From Kaiparowitsia sp041742695 (GTDB lineage Bacteria > Cyanobacteriota > Cyanobacteriia > Elainellales > Elainellaceae): a DNA stretch of 23,288 bases. Numbering within the stretch: position 1 is the first letter of the stretch; every line of letters begins with the position of its first letter. This document shows positions 1 through 8,001 of this stretch, one piece after another. Made by a program: the position numbers and the translations under genes. The stretch is taken from the NCBI GenBank assembly GCA_041742695.1, contig JBGTOF010000140.1, positions 1 to 23,288 on the forward strand, written 5' to 3'. The notes under the pieces were generated by a model. The model did no database searches. It saw only the letters and a program-made list of their open reading frames with translations, and was not told the origin of the DNA.

Positions 1-396
1 CAGGCTTTTTCGGGAGTGGCGTTAGTTGCGTCGCTGATTTTGGGGGTGAGCACCAGCCTAATTCTGTTTTGCTCGCACTTTCACCAAGTGGAAGACGACC
101 AAGCAGCGGGCAAGCGATCGCCCATTGTGCGCTTAGGCACCCGCCGCAGTGCCCAACTTCTGCCCTGGCTGTGCGGGAGTGTGCTTGGGCTAACGCTGGC
201 GGGCGTAGGGTTTGGGTGGTTTCCGCTGAGTGTGCTGCTGGCGATCGCCAGTGCGCCCACTGCCATCACGCTGTGCCGTCATGTGTCTGCCTACCACGCC
301 CAGCCTAGCCGCGTCAGCAACTGCAAGTTCATAGCCGTGTCATTTCACTTTTGGAGTGGGCTGCTCCTGTGTATGGGGTTTCTGTTAGGAATGTGA
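1..396 (+). CDS. menA: 1,4-dihydroxy-2-naphthoate phytyltransferase, C-terminal part
   Basis: This is the last 131 residues of an integral-membrane UbiA-family prenyltransferase; the 5' end lies outside the window and the reading frame is open from base 1. MenA attaches the phytyl chain to 1,4-dihydroxy-2-naphthoate in phylloquinone (photosystem I quinone) synthesis. The sequence shows the second aspartate-rich segment of the family, HFHQVEDDQAAGKRSPIVRL, in the form typical of cyanobacterial MenA, followed by three hydrophobic stretches (around LLPWLCGSVLGLTLAGVGF, PLSVLLAIASAPTAI and a final FWSGLLLCMGFLLGM). It ends with TGA at 394-396. The following 520 bases carry no gene, so it is probably transcribed separately from ald. 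Family assignment is firm; only the missing N-terminus limits it. Confidence 0.88.
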   Translation, partial: QAFSGVALVASLILGVSTSLILFCSHFHQVEDDQAAGKRSPIVRLGTRRSAQLLPWLCGSVLGLTLAGVGFGWFPLSVLLAIASAPTAITLCRHVSAYHAQPSRVSNCKFIAVSFHFWSGLLLCMGFLLGM

Positions 397-591
397 AGGC
401 CGGTGCAGTACAGCTTGGCTTCATTCTTCCAAATTCCATGGCAGCAAATCCCCCTGCGCTCAGCCTGAAAAGCACTCATAAATGCAGTGAAGCGAGGGCA
501 AGTGAGTCTATGAATAGATAGGCAATGCCCCCTTGCCCGGTGGCTGCTGCATACCTGGCTAGTACTCTACGGCGAAAGTTAGCCAACTGTT

Positions 592-648
592 CCCCAAACC
601 TGAAGCCTGAAACCCAAAACCTGGCAACCTGAAACCTGGCACCTGACG
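592..648. repeat. Tandem heptanucleotide repeat, consensus CCTGRMA
   Basis: Read in steps of seven from 592 the bases are CCCCAAA, CCTGAAG, CCTGAAA, CCCAAAA, CCTGGCA, then one extra A, then CCTGAAA, CCTGGCA and CCTGACG. Six of eight units begin CCTG. Short tandemly repeated heptanucleotides (STRR elements) are known from noncoding DNA of filamentous cyanobacteria; this one has the same unit length, but I cannot say it is one of the described consensus types. Confidence 0.75.
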
Positions 649-763
649 TACAGCTTAACGGGGATGGTTTTTGTGTTGCGACAGACCTCTGGTACGCGCT
701 AGGGTAACCCGCTGCACAGTGGCGATACGTGGCCTAGTGACGCCTGGTTTTTGCCGCACAAAT

Positions 764-800
764 GTGGCGTGACGACTGTGATGTATGACCGTAGCGCCAC
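764..800. promoter_or_regulatory. Imperfect inverted repeat upstream of ald
   Basis: The arms GTGGCGTGACG (764-774) and CGTAGCGCCAC (790-800) match as inverted repeats at 9 of 11 positions, with a 15-base spacer, ending 116 bases before the ald start. It could be a dimeric-regulator operator or an mRNA hairpin. Function is inferred from position only. Confidence 0.3.
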
Positions 801-905
801 CATAGAACGTTGCTAATTTAGAGTGTGAATTGAAGGACAGATGCGGCTGGGCGGATCGAAAATTCACGCTTAATGTAAGCCACATTGAGTTACCGGTTTA
901 ACCAA

Positions 906-911
906 AGAGGA
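906..911 (+). promoter_or_regulatory. Ribosome-binding site of ald
   Basis: The purine-rich AGAGGA lies five bases before ATG 917 and fixes the start that also gives the conserved N-terminus MEIGVPKEIK. Confidence 0.7.
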
Positions 912-916
912 AAAAT

Positions 917-2005
917 ATGGAGATTGGTGTTCCAAAAGAGATTAAGGATCTGGAATTCCGGGTAGGGTTGAGCCCGGCTAGCGTGCGCGTCTTAACAGAA
1001 GCCGGACATATCGTTGCGGTTGAAACCCAGGCGGGGGCTGGGTCGGGATTCACTGATGCCGAGTATGAAGCAGTGGGCGCGCGCATTGTGCCTACGGCAG
1101 CAGACGCCTGGAGCCAACCCATGGTGGTGAAAGTCAAAGAGCCGCTGCCGCCAGAATATCCTCTGATGCAGAAGGAACAATTGCTGTTTACCTATCTGCA
1201 TCTGGCAGCCGCGCGGGAGCTAACAGAGCATCTGATGCAGGCTGGGGTCACGGCGATCGCCTATGAAACTGTAGAGCTGCCTAACCGCACTCTGCCGTTG
1301 CTGACTCCCATGAGCATCATTGCGGGACGGCTGTCTGTGCAGTTTGGGGCACGATTTTTAGAAAAGCAGCAGGGGGGACGCGGCGTATTGCTCGGTGGCG
1401 TACCGGGGGTTAGCCCAGGCCGAGTGGTGATTTTGGGGGGTGGTGTGGTGGGGACTGAAGCCGCCAAGATGGCGGTAGGGTTGGGTGCCCAAGTCCAAAT
1501 TTTTGATATTAATGTGGAGCGGCTGTCTTATCTAGAAACGCTATTTGGCTCGCGAGTAGAGTTGCTTTACAGCAGCCCTGTGCTGATTGAAGGCGCGATC
1601 GCCCGGGCTGATCTGGTGATTGGTGCCGTGCTGGTGCCTGGACGTAAAGCCCCCACGCTGGTGTCTGCCGCAATGGTAGACACCATGCGTCCGGGTTCAG
1701 TGATTGTGGATGTCGCTGTCGATCAAGGAGGCTGTGTCGAAACGCTAAAACCGACCTCTCACAGTCATCCCACTTACATGGTCTCGGATGTGGTGCACTA
1801 CGGCGTGCCCAATATGCCGGGTGCTGTTCCCTGGACGGCTACGCAAGCTCTCAACAACAGCACCCTGCCCTATGTGGTCAAGCTTGCTAACCACGGTCTT
1901 CGGGCATTGGAGATGGATGCTGCCCTAGCAAAGGGGTTAAATGTTCAGCAGCAGCAGCTTGTGCATCCAGCTGTGCAGCAAGTCTTTCCAGATTTAGTGA
2001 AATAG
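917..2005 (+). CDS. ald: Alanine dehydrogenase
   Basis: NAD-dependent L-alanine dehydrogenase, 362 residues, the usual length. It catalyses reversible oxidative deamination of alanine to pyruvate and ammonium in the cytoplasm. The catalytic and substrate residues known from the family are all visible: Arg15, Lys74 (in KVKEP), His95 (in YLHLAA) and Asp269 (in VDVAVDQGG). This numbering coincides with that of the Phormidium enzyme. The Rossmann glycine motif GGGVVG lies at 174-179 and Asp197 is placed to bind the NAD ribose. The ATG start is supported by AGAGGA at 906-911, five bases upstream. It has its own terminator just downstream and appears monocistronic. Assignment is secure. Confidence 0.96.
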   Translation: MEIGVPKEIKDLEFRVGLSPASVRVLTEAGHIVAVETQAGAGSGFTDAEYEAVGARIVPTAADAWSQPMVVKVKEPLPPEYPLMQKEQLLFTYLHLAAARELTEHLMQAGVTAIAYETVELPNRTLPLLTPMSIIAGRLSVQFGARFLEKQQGGRGVLLGGVPGVSPGRVVILGGGVVGTEAAKMAVGLGAQVQIFDINVERLSYLETLFGSRVELLYSSPVLIEGAIARADLVIGAVLVPGRKAPTLVSAAMVDTMRPGSVIVDVAVDQGGCVETLKPTSHSHPTYMVSDVVHYGVPNMPGAVPWTATQALNNSTLPYVVKLANHGLRALEMDAALAKGLNVQQQQLVHPAVQQVFPDLVK

Positions 2006-2074
2006 TGCGGTTAAGGTCATTGACCTGAATTGAGCTGAATTGACCAGATCAGTACGTGCCCCGATTAAAACCAA

Positions 2075-2100
2075 CCCCAGAGAGCGCTCTCTGGGGTTTT
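2075..2100 (+). terminator. Rho-independent terminator of ald
   Basis: A perfect 22-base palindrome, CCCCAGAGAGC followed by GCTCTCTGGGG (2075-2096), runs directly into TTTT (2097-2100). It begins 69 bases after the ald stop. On the opposite strand the hairpin is also followed by a T-rich run (2067-2074 read in reverse), so it may work in both directions. Confidence 0.8.
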
Positions 2101-2285
2101 ATGAGACCGTTTAACGACGGCTGCTTATCCCCTCGCAGCCTCGGCATTACGTGACAAACGTGTCCCATTTGACCGATAAGGTAGCAGCAGAGCGCTTGCA
2201 TAGAATAGGATGAATATCCAGCATTGACGAGACATGTGCTCGGTTTAGACGCTACAGTCCTGATTTTATTTGGTTCAATTTGATT

Positions 2286-3587
2286 ATGTCTGCAGCGATC
2301 GCCCTCTTTGCCCACCCGTCTCAATTTGATACCCTGCTGGGATTTGTGCGCCAGCACCAGCCCGTGCTGATGCGCTATCGGCTGACGGCTACGGCAGAGA
2401 TAGGGGAGCAGTTGCGTCAGGTCCTAGGGCTGGCAGTTGAGGAGGTTGCCTCTGTCGAACAGGGGGGGGCGCTCCAACTTGCGGCGGCTGTTGTGGCACA
2501 GCAGGTGACCTTAGTCGTGGCGCTTCTCGATCCGATGGCTGTGACTGGGTCGGATGGGGAGCCGCTGCTTCGGGCTTGTGCGCTCCACAATGTGGTATTA
2601 GCGACCAACTTAGCTACCGCAGAAGCGATCGCCACGAATTTGGCCCAAGCGCGTGTGGCGCATCTTATCTTCAACCCAGTGGCAGGTCGGGGCATTAGCG
2701 AACAAGACCTAATGTTGATTCAGCAAGAGCTGAGTCCTCATATGCACCTAGAAACCCACATTACTGACGCCGACACGCAGATTGACGCCTTGGTGCAGGC
2801 AGCAGTTGCCGCTCGGGCTGATGTGGTAATTGCATCAGGAGGTGACGGCACCGTGTCTGAAGTAGCCCGCTGTCTGGCCGGGACTGAGGTGCCGTTGGGG
2901 GTGATCGCTCGGGGCACTGCCAACGCCTTTGCGACGTCCCTCAGCATTCCCTCGGCGATCGCCCCCTTGCCCGCCCCCCTCCGCGACGCCTGTCAGGTGA
3001 TTTTGGCCGGCAAAACGCGCAACATTGATGTAGCTACCAGCAATGGTCAGGTGTTTACCCTGCTGGCCGCCATTGGCTATGAGGCTGAAGCCGCCGAACG
3101 CGCCACCCGTGAACTCAAGAATCGTTGGGGCGCGCTGGCGTATCTGCTGGCCGGTTGGCAACAGCTCAATGAAGAAAACTTGTTTGACGTAGAGATCGAG
3201 GTGAATGGTGAAGTGCGTCAGTTGGAGGCAGGTGCGATTACCATTGCTAACGCTGCGCCACCTACCTCAGTTCTGGCGCAGGGCGCAGGGGAAGTCGTCT
3301 GCGATGATGGCAAGCTTGATGTCACCATTGCTAGCGCAGACAGTAAGCTGCAGGCGATTCAGACCATGTTTGGAATGCTGGGTTCAGCCATGGTCAGGGC
3401 CAATCGTGACCCCAACCAGCCTGAAACGGCGATGCGTGAGCTGCCCAATGTGGTACATCTCTACGCAGAACGCATCAAGGTCACTACCAACCCGCCCCAA
3501 AAGGTTGTGATCGATGGCGATCTGGTTGGAACAACGCCGATTGAAGTGTCCTGTATTCCTGGAGCCCTCAATGTGCTGGTGCCCTAA
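2286..3587 (+). CDS. Diacylglycerol/lipid kinase family protein with degenerate methylglyoxal-synthase-like N-terminal domain
   Basis: This 433-residue protein has two domains. Residues 3-118 resemble methylglyoxal synthase (ALFAH near the start, LDP at 81-83, HNVVLATNLATAEA at 101-114). However, the phosphate-binding TGTTG is replaced by TAEIG (36-40) and the GGDQQ that carries the catalytic aspartate reads GGALQ (60-64). The Asp after the first His is Pro11, and the second active-site His is not visible. I infer no methylglyoxal synthase activity. Residues 123-430 are a DAGK_cat/YegS-type kinase: NPVAG (130-134), the nucleotide loop GGDGT (185-189), GTANAFA (210-216) and the DDGKLDV segment (340-346). 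It probably phosphorylates a lipid or a similar alcohol with ATP; the substrate is unknown. An in-frame TTG two codons upstream is possible, but ATG 2286 gives the family-like N-terminus. The response regulator follows after two bases. Confidence 0.85.
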   Translation: MSAAIALFAHPSQFDTLLGFVRQHQPVLMRYRLTATAEIGEQLRQVLGLAVEEVASVEQGGALQLAAAVVAQQVTLVVALLDPMAVTGSDGEPLLRACALHNVVLATNLATAEAIATNLAQARVAHLIFNPVAGRGISEQDLMLIQQELSPHMHLETHITDADTQIDALVQAAVAARADVVIASGGDGTVSEVARCLAGTEVPLGVIARGTANAFATSLSIPSAIAPLPAPLRDACQVILAGKTRNIDVATSNGQVFTLLAAIGYEAEAAERATRELKNRWGALAYLLAGWQQLNEENLFDVEIEVNGEVRQLEAGAITIANAAPPTSVLAQGAGEVVCDDGKLDVTIASADSKLQAIQTMFGMLGSAMVRANRDPNQPETAMRELPNVVHLYAERIKVTTNPPQKVVIDGDLVGTTPIEVSCIPGALNVLVP

Positions 3588-3589
3588 GC

Positions 3590-4294
3590 ATGCGGATTTT
3601 GTTGGTTGATGATGAAGTTGAGTTGACTGAACCGCTGAGCCTAGTGCTGCAGCGTGAGGGGTACCAAGTGGATGTGGCCCATACCGGACAGGAAGGTAGC
3701 GCTCTGGCGCAGCAGGGCGGTTACGGTCTATTAATCTTGGACTGGATGCTGCCCTATCAATCCGGTTTAGAGATCTGCCGCCATATTCGACAGCGGGGCG
3801 ATCGCACCCCAGTCCTCTTTCTGACCGCCAAAGATACAGTAAACGACCGCGTTGACGGGCTAGACGCTGGAGCCGATGATTACCTCGTCAAGCCCTTTGA
3901 ATTGCGAGAGCTATTGGCTCGGGTGCGGGCTCTGCTGCGCCGCCCACCGATGTTAGAGCCCTGTCCGGCTTCTGTTCGCCTTAGCGTGGCAGACTTGATG
4001 CTAGATATTGAGAACCAGCTTGCGTTCCGCGGCGATCGCACCCTCGAGCTTTCCGAGAAAGAAACCCAACTGCTGGCCTATTTCATGCGCCACCCCAACC
4101 AATTGCTCAGCCATGACCAAATTTATCAACAGGTGTGGTGCGACGGCGAAAAGCCTAGCAGCAACGCCCTCGCCGCCCAAATTCGATTGCTGCGCCGCAA
4201 AGTTGATCCGCCCCAGACGACCGCACTAATCCACACTGTCTACGGCAAAGGCTATCGCTTTGGGCCATCTAGCGAGCCATCTGGATCATCATGA
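3590..4294 (+). CDS. OmpR/PhoB-family response regulator (RppA-like)
   Basis: This is a 234-residue two-component response regulator. The receiver domain (1-115) shows the acidic pair Asp7/Asp8, the phospho-acceptor Asp51 in LILDWMLP, Thr79 and Lys101 in LVKPF. A winged-helix DNA-binding domain (about 127-230) ends with the typical AAQIRLLRRKVD and HTVYGKGYRF segments. The DWMLP receiver and the linker resemble cyanobacterial RppA-type regulators, though orthology cannot be shown here. It starts two bases after the stop of the kinase-family gene and is very likely cotranscribed and possibly translationally coupled with it. No histidine kinase is encoded in the window, so its partner is unknown. 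A strong hairpin follows the gene. Confidence 0.9.
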   Translation: MRILLVDDEVELTEPLSLVLQREGYQVDVAHTGQEGSALAQQGGYGLLILDWMLPYQSGLEICRHIRQRGDRTPVLFLTAKDTVNDRVDGLDAGADDYLVKPFELRELLARVRALLRRPPMLEPCPASVRLSVADLMLDIENQLAFRGDRTLELSEKETQLLAYFMRHPNQLLSHDQIYQQVWCDGEKPSSNALAAQIRLLRRKVDPPQTTALIHTVYGKGYRFGPSSEPSGSS

Positions 4295-4319
4295 AGTCTG
4301 AACCAACGCTAAACTGTCT

Positions 4320-4353
4320 CGGCTTAAGGCAGGTGTCGAACTGCCTTAAGCCG
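4320..4353. terminator. Hairpin between convergent genes, probable bidirectional terminator
   Basis: Perfect 13-base arms, CGGCTTAAGGCAG (4320-4332) and CTGCCTTAAGCCG (4341-4353), enclose an 8-base loop. It lies between the ends of the response regulator (4294) and the reverse-strand wzc gene (4383). T-runs on both sides are short, so termination is inferred mainly from the stem and the convergent position. Confidence 0.65.
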
Positions 4354-4382
4354 GGTTTGAGCTGATTTCAAACTCAGGTTGG

Positions 4383-6737
4383 TTAGGATACAGAATTGGG
4401 CTCCACGGATATCGTCATCCCGGGCACATCGGCAAAGCTCCCAGATGGCTGGGGATACAGTACCTCATTCATCACCGGATCAAACACGTTTTCGCCGTCG
4501 GAGCGATTCCAGTGGTCACGGGGTTTCGCTATTTTCTGACGATCCAGGTTGGCGATCGCCCCGACAACAGTCAGCCCATATTCCTCAATTTGACGCATCG
4601 TAGCTTTGGCGCGGGCGCGACTAGTGTGACGAATCCCAACTACTAGCAACATGCCATCAGCGCAGGCTGCTAAAAAGCTAGAATCAATCGCCTGCTGCAT
4701 CCCTGGCGTATCATAAATCACTAAGTCGTAGGATTGGTGCAGCGCGTCGAGCGTTTGCCGTAGATGGGGAGACGCTAGCAATCGAGTTGTGCCCGGCTTG
4801 CAGTCGCCTGTTGTAAGCACATGTAAATTTTCTGCACCGGGGATAGCCTGCGCTATACCTGCCACTGCATCACCCCGCAGAACATCGCTAAAGCCCTTCA
4901 GATTAGGCAGTCCCAGGTGAGAATGGAGCTGGGGCGATCGCAAATTTGCATCTACCAGCAGCACCCGCTGCCCTGTGCCAGCGGCCGTTTCAGCCAGATT
5001 TAAGGCCACGGTAGTCTTGCCATCGCCTGCATCTGCAGAACTAACGACGAGCGATCGCACCTGGGATTGCTCGGGCAAAAAGCGTAGATTAGCAAATAGC
5101 CCATTAAACACATCTTGCACTTTGAGGATTTCGGGATGTAGCTCTTGCTCAGACGCTCGTCCCAGCAGCGACTGCACCCAAAAGCCCCGCGATGGGTCTT
5201 CTTGTCGACAGCGGGGAATCGTGGCCAGCAGCGGTTCGGGTGTCAAGTCATCGACATCTTTGGGCCCAAAGAACCGATCCTGAATTCGCTCAATGAGCAA
5301 TGCTGCACCCGCACTCAGCACAAAGCCTGCGACCACAGCCACAATTAACTTTTTACCCGAATCCATCGGAATCGAAATCGGCGTACCATCTGGCATTCGA
5401 GGTAGTCGCGGTTCTGAGACGACTTCCCAAGGCACTTGAGTTTGAGCTGCAGCCACTCGCAACGATTCTCGCTGGCTCAACAGTTGATCTAACGTGCGGG
5501 TGGCAATGCCTAACTGCCGCTGCAGTTCGTTAAACCGTTTTGAAATTAGAGGAAACTGCTGCACCTGTTGCTCGAACTGCAGCCGTGTTTGAGACAAGAA
5601 ACGGCTCCGCACTTCTAACACCTGTAATTCGTTGTTGGCGGATACCAATTGCTGAATCATGCCTTGGCGCACGCCGTCTTGCACGAGCCCTAGCTGCGAA
5701 TTGGGATCAACCCCAACAGATGTTCCAAGAATTTGTTGCCCCTGCTCTGCGGCTAATCCAGCCAGATTGTCGCGTTTTTGCTGCAGCCGCTGCAAGGCAG
5801 GACTTTCTGCGGTAAATCGCACTGACTCCAGCGCCATCTGGCTATCAATTTCACTCAGGCTGCCGAGAATCTGCTGATAACGTGGATTCTGGCTCAGTGC
5901 AGAGACGGCGATCGCCTCTTCTGGCGTCAATCGCAGCTGATTTTGCAGCAGCGTATAAACTTGTCGCGTTTCTTGTAGTTCTCGCTGTGCGGCCAGTTGC
6001 TGATTCGCCACATCGTTCAACTGCCCGACAATCTGCTGAGCTTGCGATGCCGGATCTAACAAATCATAGGTCTGCTGCAGTTCCTGCAATTCTCCTTGGA
6101 GTGCATCAACTCGGGCCTGCAAGCCTGGCAGCTGATCTTCGATGAACTTAACGCCTTCGCTGATGCGGGTTTTGCGATCCTCTAAGCTGTAGCGTAAGTA
6201 CTTTTTCGCCAATTCCTGCAGCACCAGGTCTACTTGGTCTGGGTTGTAGCCCTGGTAGGTAACGTCCAAAATTCGCGTCTCAGTTGTGCGGCTTTTACCG
6301 CCGCTGCGAGCAATTACAATACCTGAAAACAGCTCGCCATAGCTAAAGTCAGGAAACTCCGCCACAACCGCCTCATACACATCATCGAGCACACGCGGAC
6401 TGCGAAGAATTTCAAGCTGAGTAGGATAGTCGAGCTTAAAAATATTTTCGTTCGGAACGCCGCCATCAGTTCTCGATAGAGTGGTGGGCTCAGCGATGCG
6501 TGCTTCAGACGTGACCGGTTCTACGAGCAGCCGAAAACCCCCTTGATAGAGGGGTGGCGTTGAGGCGCCAGACATCCAGGCGAGCACAGCCAGCGTGCCA
6601 GTGACCCCTGAAACCAACCATGCCTTGCGCTGAAGCGTTCGAACGATTGGCCAAATGGGCGACACTTTCTTAGGCTTTTTAGGAGATTCATCTACCTCAT
6701 CAAAGCCAGAATCTTGAAACTCTAAGTCGTTGTCCAT
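4383..6737 (-). CDS. wzc: Polysaccharide co-polymerase / BY-type tyrosine autokinase (Wzc-like)
   Basis: Inner-membrane protein of 784 residues that controls chain length and export of capsule or exopolysaccharide. It has an N-terminal Wzz domain with a first membrane segment at about 40-57, a long coiled-coil periplasmic part (about 195-430, many Gln/Leu/Glu heptads) and a second membrane segment at about 463-482. The cytoplasmic kinase domain follows, with Walker A SSADAGDGKTT (566-576, Lys574), Walker A' VLLVDANLR (592-600, Asp596) and Walker B VIYDTP (673-678). BY-kinases usually end in a tyrosine-rich tail; here the last 60 residues hold only Tyr761. It follows the wza gene on the same strand after 58 bases, so the two form an operon. 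No clear ribosome-binding site precedes ATG 6737. Confidence 0.92.
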   Translation of the reverse strand: MDNDLEFQDSGFDEVDESPKKPKKVSPIWPIVRTLQRKAWLVSGVTGTLAVLAWMSGASTPPLYQGGFRLLVEPVTSEARIAEPTTLSRTDGGVPNENIFKLDYPTQLEILRSPRVLDDVYEAVVAEFPDFSYGELFSGIVIARSGGKSRTTETRILDVTYQGYNPDQVDLVLQELAKKYLRYSLEDRKTRISEGVKFIEDQLPGLQARVDALQGELQELQQTYDLLDPASQAQQIVGQLNDVANQQLAAQRELQETRQVYTLLQNQLRLTPEEAIAVSALSQNPRYQQILGSLSEIDSQMALESVRFTAESPALQRLQQKRDNLAGLAAEQGQQILGTSVGVDPNSQLGLVQDGVRQGMIQQLVSANNELQVLEVRSRFLSQTRLQFEQQVQQFPLISKRFNELQRQLGIATRTLDQLLSQRESLRVAAAQTQVPWEVVSEPRLPRMPDGTPISIPMDSGKKLIVAVVAGFVLSAGAALLIERIQDRFFGPKDVDDLTPEPLLATIPRCRQEDPSRGFWVQSLLGRASEQELHPEILKVQDVFNGLFANLRFLPEQSQVRSLVVSSADAGDGKTTVALNLAETAAGTGQRVLLVDANLRSPQLHSHLGLPNLKGFSDVLRGDAVAGIAQAIPGAENLHVLTTGDCKPGTTRLLASPHLRQTLDALHQSYDLVIYDTPGMQQAIDSSFLAACADGMLLVVGIRHTSRARAKATMRQIEEYGLTVVGAIANLDRQKIAKPRDHWNRSDGENVFDPVMNEVLYPQPSGSFADVPGMTISVEPNSVS

Positions 6738-6795
6738 AGTATGTGTTGAGAAGGAATTACTCTAGAGTCTGCTCCCTGATGCCAGTCTGAGCCGA

Positions 6796-8001
6796 CTAAC
6801 GCCCGAATCCAAATAAACGAAGGATCGCGAATGCGCCGTTAATTGGGGTTAATAGGGTATTCAAGAAATCGCTAGCGCGAGCGGTGGTTGAGCGGTTGAC
6901 GATGACGATATCGCTACTGCGCAGCGGTGGATTCTCAGCAGCGTCGATGCCGGTGGCAAAATCAATGTCAATGTCTTGCTTCGAGATACTGCCATCTGGG
7001 TTGATGCGAATTAATTCCACTTCGCCGCGGCGAGCGCGGGTGGTGTTAAACCCACCCGCTGCCAGAATGGCTTGGTTAAGGGGCGTGTTGGGGGGCACTT
7101 CGATGATGCCAGGCCGCACGACCTCACCGACGACATTGACGCGGATAGAGGTTGGAGAGAAGGTGGTAGATGCAAGCTGGGAGGCTTCGAGCGGTGTGCG
7201 GGCGATCGCCTCTGGCACATAGAGCGTGTCTCCGTCCCGCAGCACCACATCCTGCGCCAGTTCTCCAGTCTGCAAAAACGACCACAAGTTCACCCGTAGC
7301 GGCTCGACTTGGGGTGAATCTGTGGCTCGGCGAATTTCAATGCTTTGAATGTCTGCCATCTGGGTGATGCCGCCTGCCGCCTGCATGGCTTGCGTGACGG
7401 TATAGCGCTGGGCTGCGCCGCCGCTGACGTTGGCATCCACGGTATAAACCCCCGGACGGTTCACCTGCCCGACTACGCCGATGCGAAGAGGGCGGGGGGC
7501 TAGCAAGGTCACTGTAATGAGTGGGTCATTGATGAAGCGGGAATATTCAGTGGCGATCGCCTCTGCTGCTTGCTCTTGCGTCAGGTTTTTAACCAAAATT
7601 TTGCCTACCCACGGCAAATTTAAGGAGCCATCCAACAGCACTGTATACCGGCCATTGGCTCCGCTAAACTCTGGCACATCAAAAATATCGATTTGTATAC
7701 TGTCGCCTGCGCCTAGGGTATAGGGCTGGGGATCTAAATCGACCTGCGTCGCCCCTGGAGAGAATGGCGTAAAACGAATGCCATCGGTTCCTTCACCCAC
7801 GGGTGGTGGTTCTGCACCCGGCATCGTTTGGAGCTGCGACGGCTCGGAGGGTGTTTGGGGCAACGGCATCATAAATTCTGATGGCACTGTCTCATACTGA
7901 GGCGGTGGTGCTTGTGCCTGCAGTGCTGTCGCTTTTGACCCCGTTGCTAGTACCATCACAACCAAGCTAGGGGCTATCCGTAAAATTGGGCGTATAACCA
8001 T
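6796..8001 (-). CDS. wza: Outer-membrane polysaccharide export protein (Wza-like)
   Basis: Periplasmic/outer-membrane export channel subunit, 401 residues from the chosen ATG at 8001. Residues 1-30 form a signal peptide (MVIRPILR, then hydrophobic LVVMVLATG, then ALQAQA as probable signal peptidase I site). There is no lipobox cysteine, unlike E. coli Wza. After a Pro/Gln-rich linker comes a Poly_export domain (about 92-168, YTLGAGDSIQIDIFDVPEF) and two SLBB domains (about 172-275 and 305-390), each beginning IGVVGQVNRPGVY or VNVVGEVVRPGII. An in-frame TTG at 8109 would add 36 residues in front of the signal peptide and is less likely; AGGTGG lies about 10 bases before ATG 8001. It works with the downstream Wzc-like protein and reads away from the glycosyltransferase genes. 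Confidence 0.9.
   Translation of the reverse strand: MVIRPILRIAPSLVVMVLATGSKATALQAQAPPPQYETVPSEFMMPLPQTPSEPSQLQTMPGAEPPPVGEGTDGIRFTPFSPGATQVDLDPQPYTLGAGDSIQIDIFDVPEFSGANGRYTVLLDGSLNLPWVGKILVKNLTQEQAAEAIATEYSRFINDPLITVTLLAPRPLRIGVVGQVNRPGVYTVDANVSGGAAQRYTVTQAMQAAGGITQMADIQSIEIRRATDSPQVEPLRVNLWSFLQTGELAQDVVLRDGDTLYVPEAIARTPLEASQLASTTFSPTSIRVNVVGEVVRPGIIEVPPNTPLNQAILAAGGFNTTRARRGEVELIRINPDGSISKQDIDIDFATGIDAAENPPLRSSDIVIVNRSTTARASDFLNTLLTPINGAFAILRLFGFGR

Larger units (their letters stand above)
397..916. other. Gene-free stretch between menA and ald
   Basis: This 520-base interval holds no convincing gene. It contains a tandem heptamer repeat (592-648), a 9-base direct repeat GTACAGCTT at 408-416 and 648-656, an imperfect inverted repeat (764-800) and the ribosome-binding site of ald (906-911). 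A 76-codon reverse-strand frame (655-885) is present, but it is arginine/histidine-rich, lacks a ribosome-binding site and resembles no family I know. I see no strong sigma-70 promoter. Confidence 0.6.

Noticed and set aside
655..885. Reverse-strand frame of 76 codons in the menA-ald interval
   Set aside because: No ribosome-binding site, His/Arg-rich composition, no recognisable motif, and it runs through the inverted repeat at 764-800.
2049..2357. Reverse-strand frame of 102 codons between ald and the kinase-family gene
   Set aside because: It reads across the ald terminator palindrome and into the start of the forward gene; no family features.
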